A stretch of DNA of 64,000 bases from Lepidodermella squamata (Eukaryota; Gastrotricha), in NCBI GenBank assembly GCA_047495785.1, contig JBLDXI010000020.1, positions 2,728,001 through 2,792,000 on the forward strand, read 5' to 3'. Shown here piece by piece: positions 35,752-45,864 of the stretch (within the stretch, counting starts at the first letter, position 1; each line of letters opens with the position of its first letter). Under the pieces are notes generated by a model, which saw only the letters and a program-made list of their open reading frames with translations, did no database searches and had not been told where the DNA came from. A program made the position numbers and the translations under genes.

Positions 35752-37790
35752 ATGCCTGGTGAACCTGAGCACCATGACGGCGAAGTAGCGGTCGCCTCTG
35801 ACAAGGCCCCGCTGTACTGCTCGGAGAAGACCGGCAGCGATGAAACTGGCGATGGATCTGAGAACAAGCCCTTCAAGACCGCGCTTCGAGTAAAATTTTA
35901 AATAATTCACTAATCATTTTTTGAGATTTTTGTTCTTTTTTTTAGGCGCTGAAAACATTGGACTCTGAGCCATTTCCGCCTATTTTCGTCGACGCGAAGG
36001 AGGAGGGCAAGAAGTACGAACCGATTGCCAAGTCTCAATTGAAGAAAATCACCAACCTCTGGCAACAAGATAAGCGAAAGAGCCAGGATGCGGCGAAACG
36101 CGAGGCTGAAAAGGCCGAGCAGCGCGAGAAGAACCTGCAAGAGGCGCGATCTGTCAAAATTGAGGAGGACAAATCGCTGCCAGCCGCGACTCAGTCCAAA
36201 ATCGGCCATCTCGAAAAGCTACGTGGAAAACGCGTTAAGGTCTTCGGATGGGTCCACCGCCTGCGTCAACAGGGCAAAAACATGATTTTCGTTGTGCTTC
36301 GCGACGGCACTGGCTACCTTCAATGTATTCTGAGTGACAAGCTGTGCCATACTTACGAGGCCCTAACCCTGTCGACTGAATCGACTGTCGCGATTTACGG
36401 CGAGTTGAAAGTCGTGCCTGAGGGTAAGTCCGCCCCTGGTGGTCACGAGTTGCAAGCAGATTACTGGCAACTGATCGGAGCCGCACCAGCGGGTGGCGCT
36501 GATGCGATTTTCAACGAAGACGCGGATGTCGATGTCCAGCTTAACAACCGCCATATCATGATTCGCGGCGAAAATACGAGCAAGATTTTGAAGGTGCGGT
36601 CCGTTGTTACGCAATGCTTCCGCGATCACTTCTTCAGCCGCGGCTACTTCGAAATCACCCCGCCTACCATGGTGCAGACCCAGGTCGAGGGCGGTTCGAC
36701 CCTTTTCAAGCTCGACTATTTCGGCAAAGAGGCCTTTCTAACCCAGTCGTCTCAGTTGTACCTTGAGACATGCATCCCGGCGTTGGGTGATGTTTTCTGC
36801 ATCGCTCAGTCGTACCGCGCGGAGAGGTCGCGAACCCGTCGCCACTTGGCCGAGTACAGCCACGTTGAAGCCGAGTGCCCGTTCATGACGTACGACGATT
36901 TGCTCAACCGCATCGAAGATTTGATTTGCGACGTTGTTGACCGAGTCTTGAAGTCGCCATACGCGTCACTTGTCCACGAACTGAACCCGAATTTCAAGCC
37001 GCCCCAGCGTCCCTTCCTGCGCATGAACTACTCCGAGGCGGTTGAGTGGTTGAAGAAGGATGGCTACAAAAAGGAGGACGGTACTTTCTATGAGTTCGGT
37101 GAAGACATCCCGGAGGCGCCCGAGCGTCACATGACTGATAAAATCAACCGGCCGATTTTGCTGTGCCGTTTCCCGGCTGAAATCAAGTCGTTCTACATGC
37201 AGCGATGCCCGGAAGATGCGCGCCTCACCGAGTCGGTCGATGTCCTTATGCCGGGTGTTGGTGAAATAGTCGGTGGATCGATGCGTATCTGGAACCCTGA
37301 TGAGGTAAAGCAAATTCTCATTAAAAATTGTTTCCAAGCTTTATTTCAAGCCTCCTCCGCCGATTGAGGTTCCAAAATTAAGGTGGAATTTCGAATTTTT
37401 TTAATTTTGATAAATTTTAAGGTGGAATTTTTATTTTTTTCTACATTTTTAATTTGGAACTAGTTGACCCTGGATGGCTGATAAAGTTGCGTTTATTACT
37501 ATTCATTATTATTCGAATATATCAGAATATTTCAATATTTCAATTTGTTTTAATTTTATTGAAATTTCTCTTAAAATACGATTTTTCATTCTTAGATGTT
37601 GGCCGGCTACAAGCGGGAAGGCATCGACCCTACCCCTTACTACTGGTACACTGACCAGAGCAAGTTCGGCGCTTGCCCCCATGGCGGCTACGGTCTCGGT
37701 CTCGAGCGTTTCCTCACTTGGCTGCTGGACCGCCATCACATTCGCGACGTGTGCCTGTATCCCCGCTTCATTGAGCGATGCACGCCTTAA
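35752..37790 (+). CDS. NARS1: Asparaginyl-tRNA synthetase, cytoplasmic
   Basis: Exons 35752-35889, 35946-37304 and 37596-37790 sum to 1692 bases (563 residues), close to the human length. The enzyme charges tRNA-Asn with Asn using ATP. The order is: a Lys/Glu-rich eukaryotic N-terminal extension, an OB-fold anticodon-binding domain ([16 protein letters not shown]), then the class IIb catalytic core. Motif 2 is visible as [21 protein letters not shown] and motif 3 as [15 protein letters not shown]. The protein ends with [10 protein letters not shown], as in other NARS1. An acceptor-like TTTTTAATAG lies 17 bp upstream of the ATG. A copy of its 3' flank reappears at 42164. Confidence 0.95.
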
Positions 37791-37963
37791 ACGGGAGGGA
37801 GTGAATGAGACATTCCATGAGCTGGTGATTGGAGAGAGAATTATATATTATCATTATTTTAGGACGTGAGGAGACATCTAGCTTTAGTGATAGCTTGTGC
37901 ACCTTATTGTCGCAAGTAAAAAAATTGCCACATGAATTTCAGGTGATTTTTGCTGCTTAAATT

Positions 37964-38172
37964 TTTTGCGGTTATCTCTTATTTTCGGCGCGGTGAGAGT
38001 TGCGTATGCTATTTGTGAAACAAAATGAAAACATATATTGTTCTGCACACTCCGGAGTAAATTAAATGGATGAATAAAACAGCGTTTTGTTGTCTTTCGT
38101 GTTTCTTGAAACTTGAAACTTATTTCTTCGTGTTTCTCGCTGTATCAAGCTGCGTCGAACGAGTTCGCATTC
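37964..38172 (+). repeat. Direct repeat copy A, NARS1 3' flank
   Basis: About 209 bp starting GCGGTTATCTCTTATTTTCG and including AATGGATGAATAAAACAGCG, which contains the likely NARS1 polyadenylation signal near 38072. A copy with roughly 85% similarity, judged by eye, lies at 42164-42363 in the same orientation. Confidence 0.8.
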
Positions 38173-38798
38173 GACGTTTATTCGTATGGTGAACTTGGCA
38201 GACACTTGACACCTGGTATGTGGAACGTAGAACTGAGCATTCACTCTATTCCTTATCAAACGTTTCCAGTTTCATTCCCTTCGTCTAACTCAATTCCTGG
38301 TTCAAGTTGATTAACTGAATAACGGCATTTCTTTTCTTTGTAGAAAGTTTTCTGTAAAAGATCAGAAATTTCGGCAAGAATTTTGAAAATAAGTTTTTTA
38401 ACAAAAATAGTCAACCTACCAACGCGTCGTCAATTACATCAACACCGTAATAGACTATGGAATGAGAAAATGCTTCGTCAATTGTTATTTCCACGACTCT
38501 TCTTGGGGCGAGTACTTTGTCCACGGGGTTCCACACCTTCACAACCGAATTTCTGTGGATTAACTACGCAGGCATGCTATTGCTTGGTGTTCATATTCCT
38601 TCTATTACAGTATTCCTGTTACTGTTGAAAGGTTCCTAACCAATTCTCTTTGATTACTGGTAAACGGCGTGAAATTTGTCTTACCATGACAACTGCTGCA
38701 GTATCAGTAATTATTCCAAGTCGCCTTGTAAGTTCTGGGTATGACATTGCTGATGTATTTTGGTCAATTCAATAGCATTAATTGTTTACTCTTTACAG
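38173..38798. other. Broken or unresolved short open frames between repeat copy A and the protease-like exon
   Basis: Several short open stretches look protein-like but could not be joined: one at about 38410-38560 (…VVNYINTVIDYGMRKC and SSWGEYFVHGVPHL), and one overlapping it in another frame that ends in a hydrophobic segment (GMLLLGVHIPSITVFLLLL). They may be 5' exons of the gene ending at 39345 or decayed pieces. No function is proposed. Confidence 0.3.
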
Positions 38799-39345
38799 TG
38801 CGCCATTGGATCCGCCAGACATTCAACCAAAGGAGTTCGATCTTCTTCTCACAGACCTTCAAGAAAGACACTTACAAAATGTCTTTCCGAAAGCGTTTGG
38901 ACATGGATACCTTTCAGACGCGACAGACCACCCTAAGGATGTTGTCAGCGGCATTATTGTTGGCAGGCATAGTCGCCTTTGCGTGTCCTTGATTGTAGAA
39001 AACGCTTCTAGAAATATCAAGAAGAACGTCTTTTTCATTGTTGCTTCTGGTTCTCCATATGTCTATATGTCTAAAACTGCTCTTGAAGCGCTAACCAAAG
39101 AGAAAATTGACGTATACACTGATCCAAAAACTGGAGTGCTAACGTACGGATTCATGGGAAAAATGTTTTTCATCAACGGACGTGATTCCTTTGTCAGTAT
39201 ATCTCCACTGGATTCTCATTTTTCGGATTTAAACTTGATTGGATCACACTTTCTAAGTGCACACAAATGTAAGGTCATCCTTGACTACAACGGAGACCAC
39301 TTTTCAATCTGCTTTCCAAGTACTCGCAAACTTTCCAGCAATTGA
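38799..39345 (+). CDS. Retropepsin-like aspartic protease fold, catalytic Asp absent; 5' end missing
   Basis: This open exon follows a CTTTACAG acceptor at 38798 and ends with TGA at 39345; about 181 residues remain and no start codon is present, so an upstream exon is needed. The segment FFIVASGSPYVYMS resembles the retropepsin active-site strand (DTGSPYTYLS-like) but with Ala in place of the catalytic Asp. Downstream, LIGSHFLSAHKCKVILDY resembles the second hallmark of that fold (hydrophobic-hydrophobic-Gly, then a strand ending before VILDY). It could be a non-catalytic domesticated domain or a decayed peptidase. There is no reverse transcriptase or integrase beside it, so this is not an intact retroelement. 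The assignment rests on two motifs only. Confidence 0.4.
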
Positions 39346-39401
39346 TGTTGTGCATTGTTTACTAATGAATCACCTGGTCTTCTGCTAGCAGTCTGCACGA
39401 T

Positions 39402-39789
39402 GTACCGTAAATTGGGGTGACTTTAGCATATCAAAAATCGAAGGTAGATAGGTAAAGACCCCATGAGTACCGTTGAATAGCCTGAAAGACGGGTTCTCCG
39501 AAAATGGCATATAATTTTAATTTATATGAGGCGGATTCGGTTGAGTAGCGACGGAAGTTATACAGAAAATATAAAAATTCGACAATTTTACCCCAATCTT
39601 ACCTCCAATTTCTTGTTCCGACATAGGTTGCAATGGTTTGCAATGTATCTAGGCTGGCCTTTTCTTGGGCTATCCAACGGTACCCCACTTGTGGGGTCTT
39701 TACCTATCCACCTTCGAGTTTTGCTCAAGTCATCCCATTTTGGTAAGCTAATGTCACCCCACTGTGTAAAGTCACCCCAATTTACGGTA
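39402..39789. mobile_element. MITE-like element with TACCGTAAATTGGGGTGACT termini
   Basis: The outer ends TACCGTAAATTGGGGTGACT (39402) and its inverted copy ending at 39789 are perfect, and inner parts such as GATAGGTAAAGACCCCA also recur inverted near 39690-39710. Total length is 388 bp with no coding capacity. Its copies of the GGGGTGAC motif are internally repeated in the right half. Confidence 0.75.
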
Positions 39790-40088
39790 TTATCTTGTAT
39801 AACAAAGAAAGTCATAATAAAACACAGAGGCACTATGCTAATCGTGAAAATTTTGTTCTTTTCACTTCATTTCATATCACTGTTGGTCAACTGCCCTTGT
39901 ATCGTATTATCAAGATAGCATAACAACTACCAATATAAGTCTAATGATTTTATAGCTAGAGAGTGGACGTTTCTGTAACGGGCGTTATACTTCTGTAATA
40001 ATCGTTACAGATCGTGAAACAGCGTTTGCTTTATGGAGGAGCTTCTCTATCTTTTATAATCCTTGGGTGCTACAATATACAAACGAGC

Positions 40089-40319
40089 ATGCCTCTTGGC
40101 TGGGCAAAATTTGGAGATGGTCGTCCCGTCCGAGTTGAAGCTGCAGAGGCTGCGAACGTTTATGATCTGATCAAAGTTATTCAAAAGGAACCTCGTCCTG
40201 AGCTTGACAGTGTATCACTCAGCAAGATTAACATCGTTCTTCGCTCAACTGATACCGTACCGCTTTGTCGTGGAAAACTAGTTTCGGAAATTTACTCTGA
40301 TCAGCCTGATAAACTCTGA
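40089..40319 (+). CDS. Short ORF resembling the ubiquitin-like header of Crinkler-type effectors
   Basis: 76 residues from the first ATG. The pattern hydrophobic-DL-x-KVIQKE-x-RPELD-(5 residues)-KINIVL resembles the Crinkler N-terminal header, in which a hydrophobic-DLKKAIK helix is followed by a D/E-rich turn and a KLQLFL-like strand. Only this motif-level likeness is seen. The frame is open upstream of the ATG back to about 40014. The ORF stops 47 bp before the ATG of the trypsin-like gene, so it may be its 5' exon with an unresolved intron. In known Crinkler-family effectors a header is joined to variable C-terminal domains. Some other ubiquitin-like domain is possible. Confidence 0.3.
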   Translation: MPLGWAKFGDGRPVRVEAAEAANVYDLIKVIQKEPRPELDSVSLSKINIVLRSTDTVPLCRGKLVSEIYSDQPDKL

Positions 40320-40366
40320 AGATTCTCCACTTCCTGTATAGACTTTATTACATTTTTTACTTGCAT

Positions 40367-41301
40367 ATGACTACTGCTATCGCTAACATGTGCCGAGCCT
40401 GTGATGCTGCTGGCAAGAATTGCTATACCACTCAGACTAAACTCCTGTCGGATGCTAGATTGGTAAGAAAGGTCGGTGAGGATTGGATTTGTAAAGCTAG
40501 TAGCTGTAAGCACGATGTTGCTGAGCACTTTGACCTACCCACAGCAATACCTACAGGTTCGGCTCTTCGCATTGATAGTATTAATTGCAACCAACTTATG
40601 ATTTTGGTGCAGTCAGTGCTCTGTCTGCCGCGCCAAGCTATTTCATCCTTCCTGAAACTCGGGATAAAGTCGCAGATGCTGTGTTTTCTATCCTGGAGGA
40701 AAATGAAGACGGAGTCCACAACGGTGTTGGAATGGGCGTATTTTTCAGCCCGACTCTAGCGGTGACCTGCGACCACAACTTGACGGAGGAACACACCGTG
40801 GGAAGTCTGGTGCCTTTGGGGTTGAAAAATGAGAAGGCAAATGTTGAAGTCGTTGCTCGTAACCCTGAGCTGGACTTTGCGATTCTGAAGGCATCCAAAC
40901 CCAGATCATTCATTGCTCCATGGAACGGAAATCCAGATGATCTGGAATCACATTGCGATCTTGTGTTGGCATCGTATCTTGAAATTGACGAATATAAGGG
41001 CAAATTGGGTTTTGCACCGGCAGCATGCATCGAAATTAGTACTCACAAAAGACACATCATATATTCGTGTCCAATCTACGCTGGACATGATGGTTCTGCA
41101 CTTATCACGAAGGATGGATTTCTTGTTGGTATTCATCTGGAAACAATCAATGCTCTCCGCGAAGAGCTTGAACGCAAGAAAGTCATCAAAGATCGTTTAA
41201 ATGACGAGGAACAGTCTCTCGATATGATTGTGAGAAGCGGACTGGCGCAAGGGTGTTTAGGTTTATTGGTTCATGAATTTAAAAACATAGTCAGCGAATA
41301 G
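40367..41301 (+). CDS. Trypsin-like (S1/DegP-fold) serine peptidase
   Basis: Two exons, 40367-40556 and 40613-41301, separated by a 56 bp intron with a GTTCGG donor and GTGCAG acceptor; 879 bases give 292 residues. The first ~60 residues are Cys-rich (NMCRACDAAGKNC, DWICKASSCKH), possibly a zinc-binding module. The peptidase fold follows with a plausible triad: His in LAVTCDHNL, Asp in NPELDFAIL, and Ser in GHDGSALITKDGFLVGIHLE, where the usual GxSG is modified to DGSA. There is no signal peptide, so it is probably intracellular. It sits between two MITE-like elements inside the repeat-bounded island. Orientation and spacing suggest it may be the body of the header-like ORF just upstream. Substrate unknown. 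Confidence 0.6.
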
Positions 41302-41508
41302 CTACGAAGTGTTAAGCACCACCTTCAACTAATCTCTCCAAGGTTCAAGCCTGTTAAGCAGCACTGAAACATTCTTTCTTCAGATCTTCGCGTGGTCAGA
41401 TTTTTCAGCAGTTATCAGTCACTTCAGCAAAGGATCCCTCCTTTGCTAGAGTGATAAGCTGAAGTGATTCAGCAGTGATTTTTGATTTTTTGAAACAAAA
41501 ATACAATA

Positions 41509-41834
41509 CAGGGTGTTCAAGAAATAATGGCTAGCTATATTTAGCATTGAACTTTGAACGAGTGACATCTGTTGAACTGGGCACGCATTTTCTTGCTCGT
41601 CTTACTGAACTTACTAAACTTCAATTTTTCAGGCTCAAAGGTTTAAATACTTTGTCCCTAAAAATGACTGAATATTGGCGCGAAACTATTGAAGAAAGAC
41701 GTGTTTTTGAACTAGTTCAAAAACTCGAGTAACACGTCGTCTAATTTCTTTCTAAATTTGAAAATTCGTATCGCGTGCTGTCTGGTTAAAGTTCATTCTA
41801 TAATTAGATTAGATATTATTTCTTGAACACCCTG
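41509..41834. mobile_element. Mariner-type MITE, 326 bp
   Basis: Perfect 20 bp terminal inverted repeats, CAGGGTGTTCAAGAAATAAT at 41509 and its reverse complement ending at 41834, are flanked on both sides by TA, the target-site duplication of Tc1/mariner elements. A short internal open frame (41547-41732) has no recognisable transposase motif. Confidence 0.85.
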
Positions 41835-42163
41835 TATATAAAAATTCTTTTCAAATATTTAATTTTATTTATTTTATTTTATAATACCGGAATATAAACG
41901 TTGGGCGACATTGTCACTGCGAAAATGTCACTGCTCATTTGTCACTGATGAAAAGCCACTGATGATTTGACCCTCGTTTGCTGAAATTTGCTGAATGGCA
42001 CTGCTGAAAAGTCGTACAACCGGATTAGACTTCATGGGATTTCGGGTGACATTTCCCCGGAAGGACATACGACTTCTCTATCTTCTTCTGAAAAGTGATG
42101 GCGAAGAACCCGTTGTGCTTGAAAGTGGTCTCATTAGTGAGCCTTTTGACCGCGAAAAGCAAT
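41835..42163. other. Noncoding stretch inside the island
   Basis: Low-complexity AT-rich sequence followed by short direct echoes of GTCACTG and GCCACTGATG near 41905-41990. No gene is supported. Confidence 0.4.
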
Positions 42164-42363
42164 CGTTTTGCGGCTATCTCTTATTTTCGCCGCGGTGTGA
42201 TTGCGTAGGTACCTATTTTTGAAAAAATGAAAACTCTGCGCACATTCCGGAGTAAATTAAATGGATGAATCAAACAGCGTTTTGTTGTCTTCCATGTTTT
42301 TTGAAATTTATTTCTTCATTTTTCCCGTTGTATCAAGTTGCGTCGAACGAGTTCGCATTCGAT
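42164..42363 (+). repeat. Direct repeat copy B of the NARS1 3' flank
   Basis: Matches 37964-38172 from CGGCTATCTCTTATTTTCG through GTCGAACGAGTTCGCATTCGA in the same orientation, with scattered substitutions and short indels. It marks the right boundary of the protease island. Confidence 0.8.
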
Positions 42364-42876
42364 ACTAAAAGGTGATATAACTGAAACAAATATGTCCCAT
42401 ACACATATTATTATTATGAAGGATAATAAAATAATATTCACATGAACGAAACGATCAACAAATCAACAGAAAATCGCGCGTTTTCAAATCCTATATTCAC
42501 AGGTCAACATTTGAATTTTTACCGGGAAAATGCGCAGCTCCACAAATGAAATATATTTTCAACACCGAAGATTGTCAGTCTATGAAGAAATAATTTACAA
42601 AAGCACACCTTGCGAGAAAAAATCGGGCAGAAAAACAATTTGATTTTTTTACCTTTTGGAAGTGGTGAAAATTATTTAAAAAAATTCATGGTAAACAACT
42701 ATTGGTTCGAAATAGAAAAAAAGCAATCGCGACTAAAATTCCCGCAATAAAAAAACACAGACGTTAGGTATATTATCGTTAAATGGGTCAGTTGAATAGT
42801 GAGGTTTTGAATAAATTCTCTTATAATTTGAAAATTTGAAAAATATATTATATTGAAAAGTATATATAGATTGAAG
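42364..42876. other. Intergenic between repeat copy B and the Hv1 3' end
   Basis: AT-rich sequence with no open frame of interest. It presumably includes the 3' flank of the minus-strand Hv1 gene. Confidence 0.5.
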
Positions 42877-45864
42877 TCAAGTTGTAGTTGTGCTATTTTT
42901 GCGTTTTGATTCAAACTGAAGCGGCAGGCTCGGCGTTTCAGCATCATCCTCGTTCTCATTCTCGTCAGCAAGTTCGCCCGGCTGCGACAAGGAGCCGGGT
43001 TGAAACCGTTCGCGCACGACGGCGAAATTCGCCTCGCTGAAATGGCGGCCCTTGAAAAACGACCCGCGTTGATACTGCTGTAGACTGTTATTGCAAAGCG
43101 ACGACCTAGAACCGTTGTACTGCGCCGCTTTTAGCTTTGTTTTCAACCGAATTATCTCGCCTTCGTACTTTGTCTTCATGGAAATGACTACGCCTGAAAA
43201 ATTTGTGGAAATTTGAAGAAAAATCGAGGAGATTTTCCAACTTACCGCTAACGATTCTAGCGATTCGCCACAACCTTAAAAGCATCGCAACAAAAACAGC
43301 TTCCCGAACGCCGAGACGAACTAATAAGATGAAAAAGGGATTTGTTTTAAACCGAGAAAATCAAATATTTAACCAAAGCCAATAAAATAATCGGGTCATC
43401 AAAACGGTAATAAATGTACTATTATAGGGAACCAACATGTTTCGATAATTTTCAACATGAAACCTTGCTGCCTTGAGATGAAAACCAACTTAATGCAATT
43501 GTAAAAAGAAAACAATGGATTGCAGTAGATTGCAATAGATTGCAATTTTAGAGTTAAATTTACCGGATTACCATTATACTGGAGATGACGGTAGCCTGAA
43601 ATACGGGATTTCAAGAGTTATAGGCAACAAGGTTTGGAACTTAATTTAATTTTTTTATTAAATTCGAACCCACTATTTTTAAGGTGAAAAAATGGATCAA
43701 TATTTTATCAAAAATTACTCACCGTCTGAAACTGATAGCGCCAGTTCGCATACAAAGGAAATGTAAACTAGGAGCATGTCTAACACCTGTTTTAATGAAA
43801 ATAAATGAAAAAATTATTTCGACGTTAAATTTTCAATTTTAATCTTACATCAATCTTGCTTCGAAAGAATTCGGGACAAAAAGCGATAACTTTGAGTGTA
43901 ACTTCAACGACGAATATGCATATGATGGCGAGGCCGGCGAAGTGCAGCGTTTCCTCGACGATTTCGAGCGAGCGCAGCTGCTGCACGTCGAAGGCGCCTA
44001 GCATAACAATCAGCAGTTCTTGCACGCGTGCCGTTGCGTTTATCGCCTCGTCGATGCTTGAGTCGTTGGTGAGCAGCGCCAGGGCGCCGATGGGTGACAC
44101 GCCGTTCGTGCGGTTGCACACCGCCCGCATGTTGGCCAACGATGACGCTTCACTTTCGCGCGCCCGCCGCAAATGCTCCTGGCATTTCACTGAAAATTAA
44201 ATAAATTTATAAAAATTGAAAAATTATTTTCGAACGAAATTTGTTTGAAAGAATTTTCTTACTATTCAAATTTTTTGAAAATATTTGCAATTCAGAACCA
44301 ATAAGCGATTGCGTGGCCTAGGAAAAATTTGTCGGAGATTTCAATTTTTCGTTTTCATTGTTTCGAAAAAGTATGCTTCTTTAATGATGTTTCATATCCA
44401 ATAGCTTCTGGTACCCAATATTATCGGAAAAATTAGTCCAATCATTATAATATCGGTAATTACCGAGCAGTTACCATGGGCGTTTTCCGGGGTTTCTATG
44501 GTAAATGTTGACATTTCTCCAGTGAAATCGCGAATGGGAATTTCTCTTCGCAGGTTTCATTTTTCAAATAATTCAAATCCACTAAGAATTTTCCCGCAAG
44601 CGCCAAGTTTTTGACTATGCAAAAAATTCGAAAAAAAAATACCTAGCGCGAGAATTCTAGATGCATTTCCTTATGCTATACTTACCTACCAAAAGAAACT
44701 AGAATTCTCGCGCTAATTTATTTGATTTTTTGCATGCGAAAAATCGATCACTTGAAACATTTGCACGCGCGGGAAAAATATAGGCCTATATTTGATAGTA
44801 CAAGGACTTCGGTCACGCAACTTATATGGGACACGCTGCAAGCCTTTTGCGCTCCAAAACGTTCCAATATCGGAATTCAGAGATTATTAAAACCGAAATT
44901 TATCAGGAATGAAAAATAATGAGCGAAAGCTCCAACGGCTTGCTTGAAAATTAGAAAATCAGAATGGGGAAATGTGTGTAGCAAAAACCCTGAATGCGAA
45001 ATTTTGATTTTGGATACCAGAATTTGGCTCAAGTTCCCTAAACTTTGACCTACGTCCAACTTGGAATGCAGCCTTTGTGGTAGAAGCGAATATGTTTTTA
45101 CTTTGAAAAAGAGATTTAATTATCGAAAATCGCAAGTGACAAAGAGCGTCAGATTACTCTCAAGATGAAGGGTAAAGGCCGGCTACTGTTAAAGAATAAA
45201 ATTTAATTTTTAATTTTTTAATTTTTTTTTAATTTCAAAGTGGAGATTTTCAAATTTCCCGTAAAGCCTTTATGATTTTTTAATTGAAATTTTGGAAATT
45301 GAAGTTATTTTACGAAAGAAAATCGAGAAAATGTTAATTACTTTCGACAGCTCTAATCTCAACGAGTAGGCTCGAAACGACAAGGAAGACGTCAAACACA
45401 ACTAGACCAATGATGCAGTAGTGGCACCACCGGTGCTCCAACACGGCCCGTATCGCCCTGAGACTCGGATGCCGACTGCGGTTAATATCGGCGTGCAGGC
45501 CATCAATCTCGGCCAAAAACTGACCCGACTCGCCGTCGAGCGTCCTCGCATCCGTCTCCTCACTCCTCTCCCGTTTCAACCGCGTCGGCGAACACCGATC
45601 GGTCATCCAGCTAATTTCACGCTTCGCCACCTCCGCGTTATTATTATTCCCGCCATTCATGCTGCTATTCAACGCGTTGTTCGTCGCATTTGAGTTCATA
45701 CTGCTGTTCAGGATATTATTGTTATTAGTAGTATTATTGGCGAAAACGCTGTCTTTCGTGCTAGCAGCATCGTCGCCACAACTGTTGACCGGCGTCCGGC
45801 TATTCGCCCTACTTTGCTGCTGCTGTTGCTGAACCCTCGCCGCCGCCTCGTCGTTCGGCTGCAT
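42877..45864 (-). CDS. HVCN1: Voltage-gated proton channel Hv1
   Basis: Six minus-strand exons: 45864-45342, 44189-43849, 43786-43723, 43595-43572, 43320-43246, 43193-42877, total 1344 bases (447 residues). The N-terminus is Gln/Asn/Ser-rich (~100 residues). S1 contains GLVVFDVFLV, whose Asp matches the selectivity-filter Asp of Hv1. S2 contains IFVVEVTLK with the charge-transfer Phe and Glu and a Lys. S3 is VLDMLLVYISFVCE with its Asp. S4 is RLWRIARIVSG, the RxWRxxR hallmark with three arginines. A Lys/Glu-rich helix (MKTKYEGEIIRLKTKLKA) follows, as in the dimer-forming coiled coil. Known role: proton extrusion across the plasma membrane, with no separate pore domain. The S1-S2 loop is unusually long (~75 residues, with NRT, NDS and NAT glycosylation sites), and exon 4 is only 24 nt. 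Confidence 0.9.
44617..44735. repeat. Imperfect inverted repeat in Hv1 intron 1
   Basis: The left arm 44617-44660 (ATGCAAAAAATTCG … GCGCGAGAATTCTAG) is mirrored at 44699-44735 around a 38 bp loop. The core TAGAATTCTCGCGCTA is matched on the opposite strand. It is noncoding, a small hairpin or MITE remnant. Confidence 0.7.

Noticed and set aside
37305-37400. Continuation of the NARS1 frame past 37304, giving a shorter protein
   Set aside because: The homologous C-terminus resumes at 37596, and GTAAAG at 37305 is a good donor; the readthrough frame lacks the motif 3 region.
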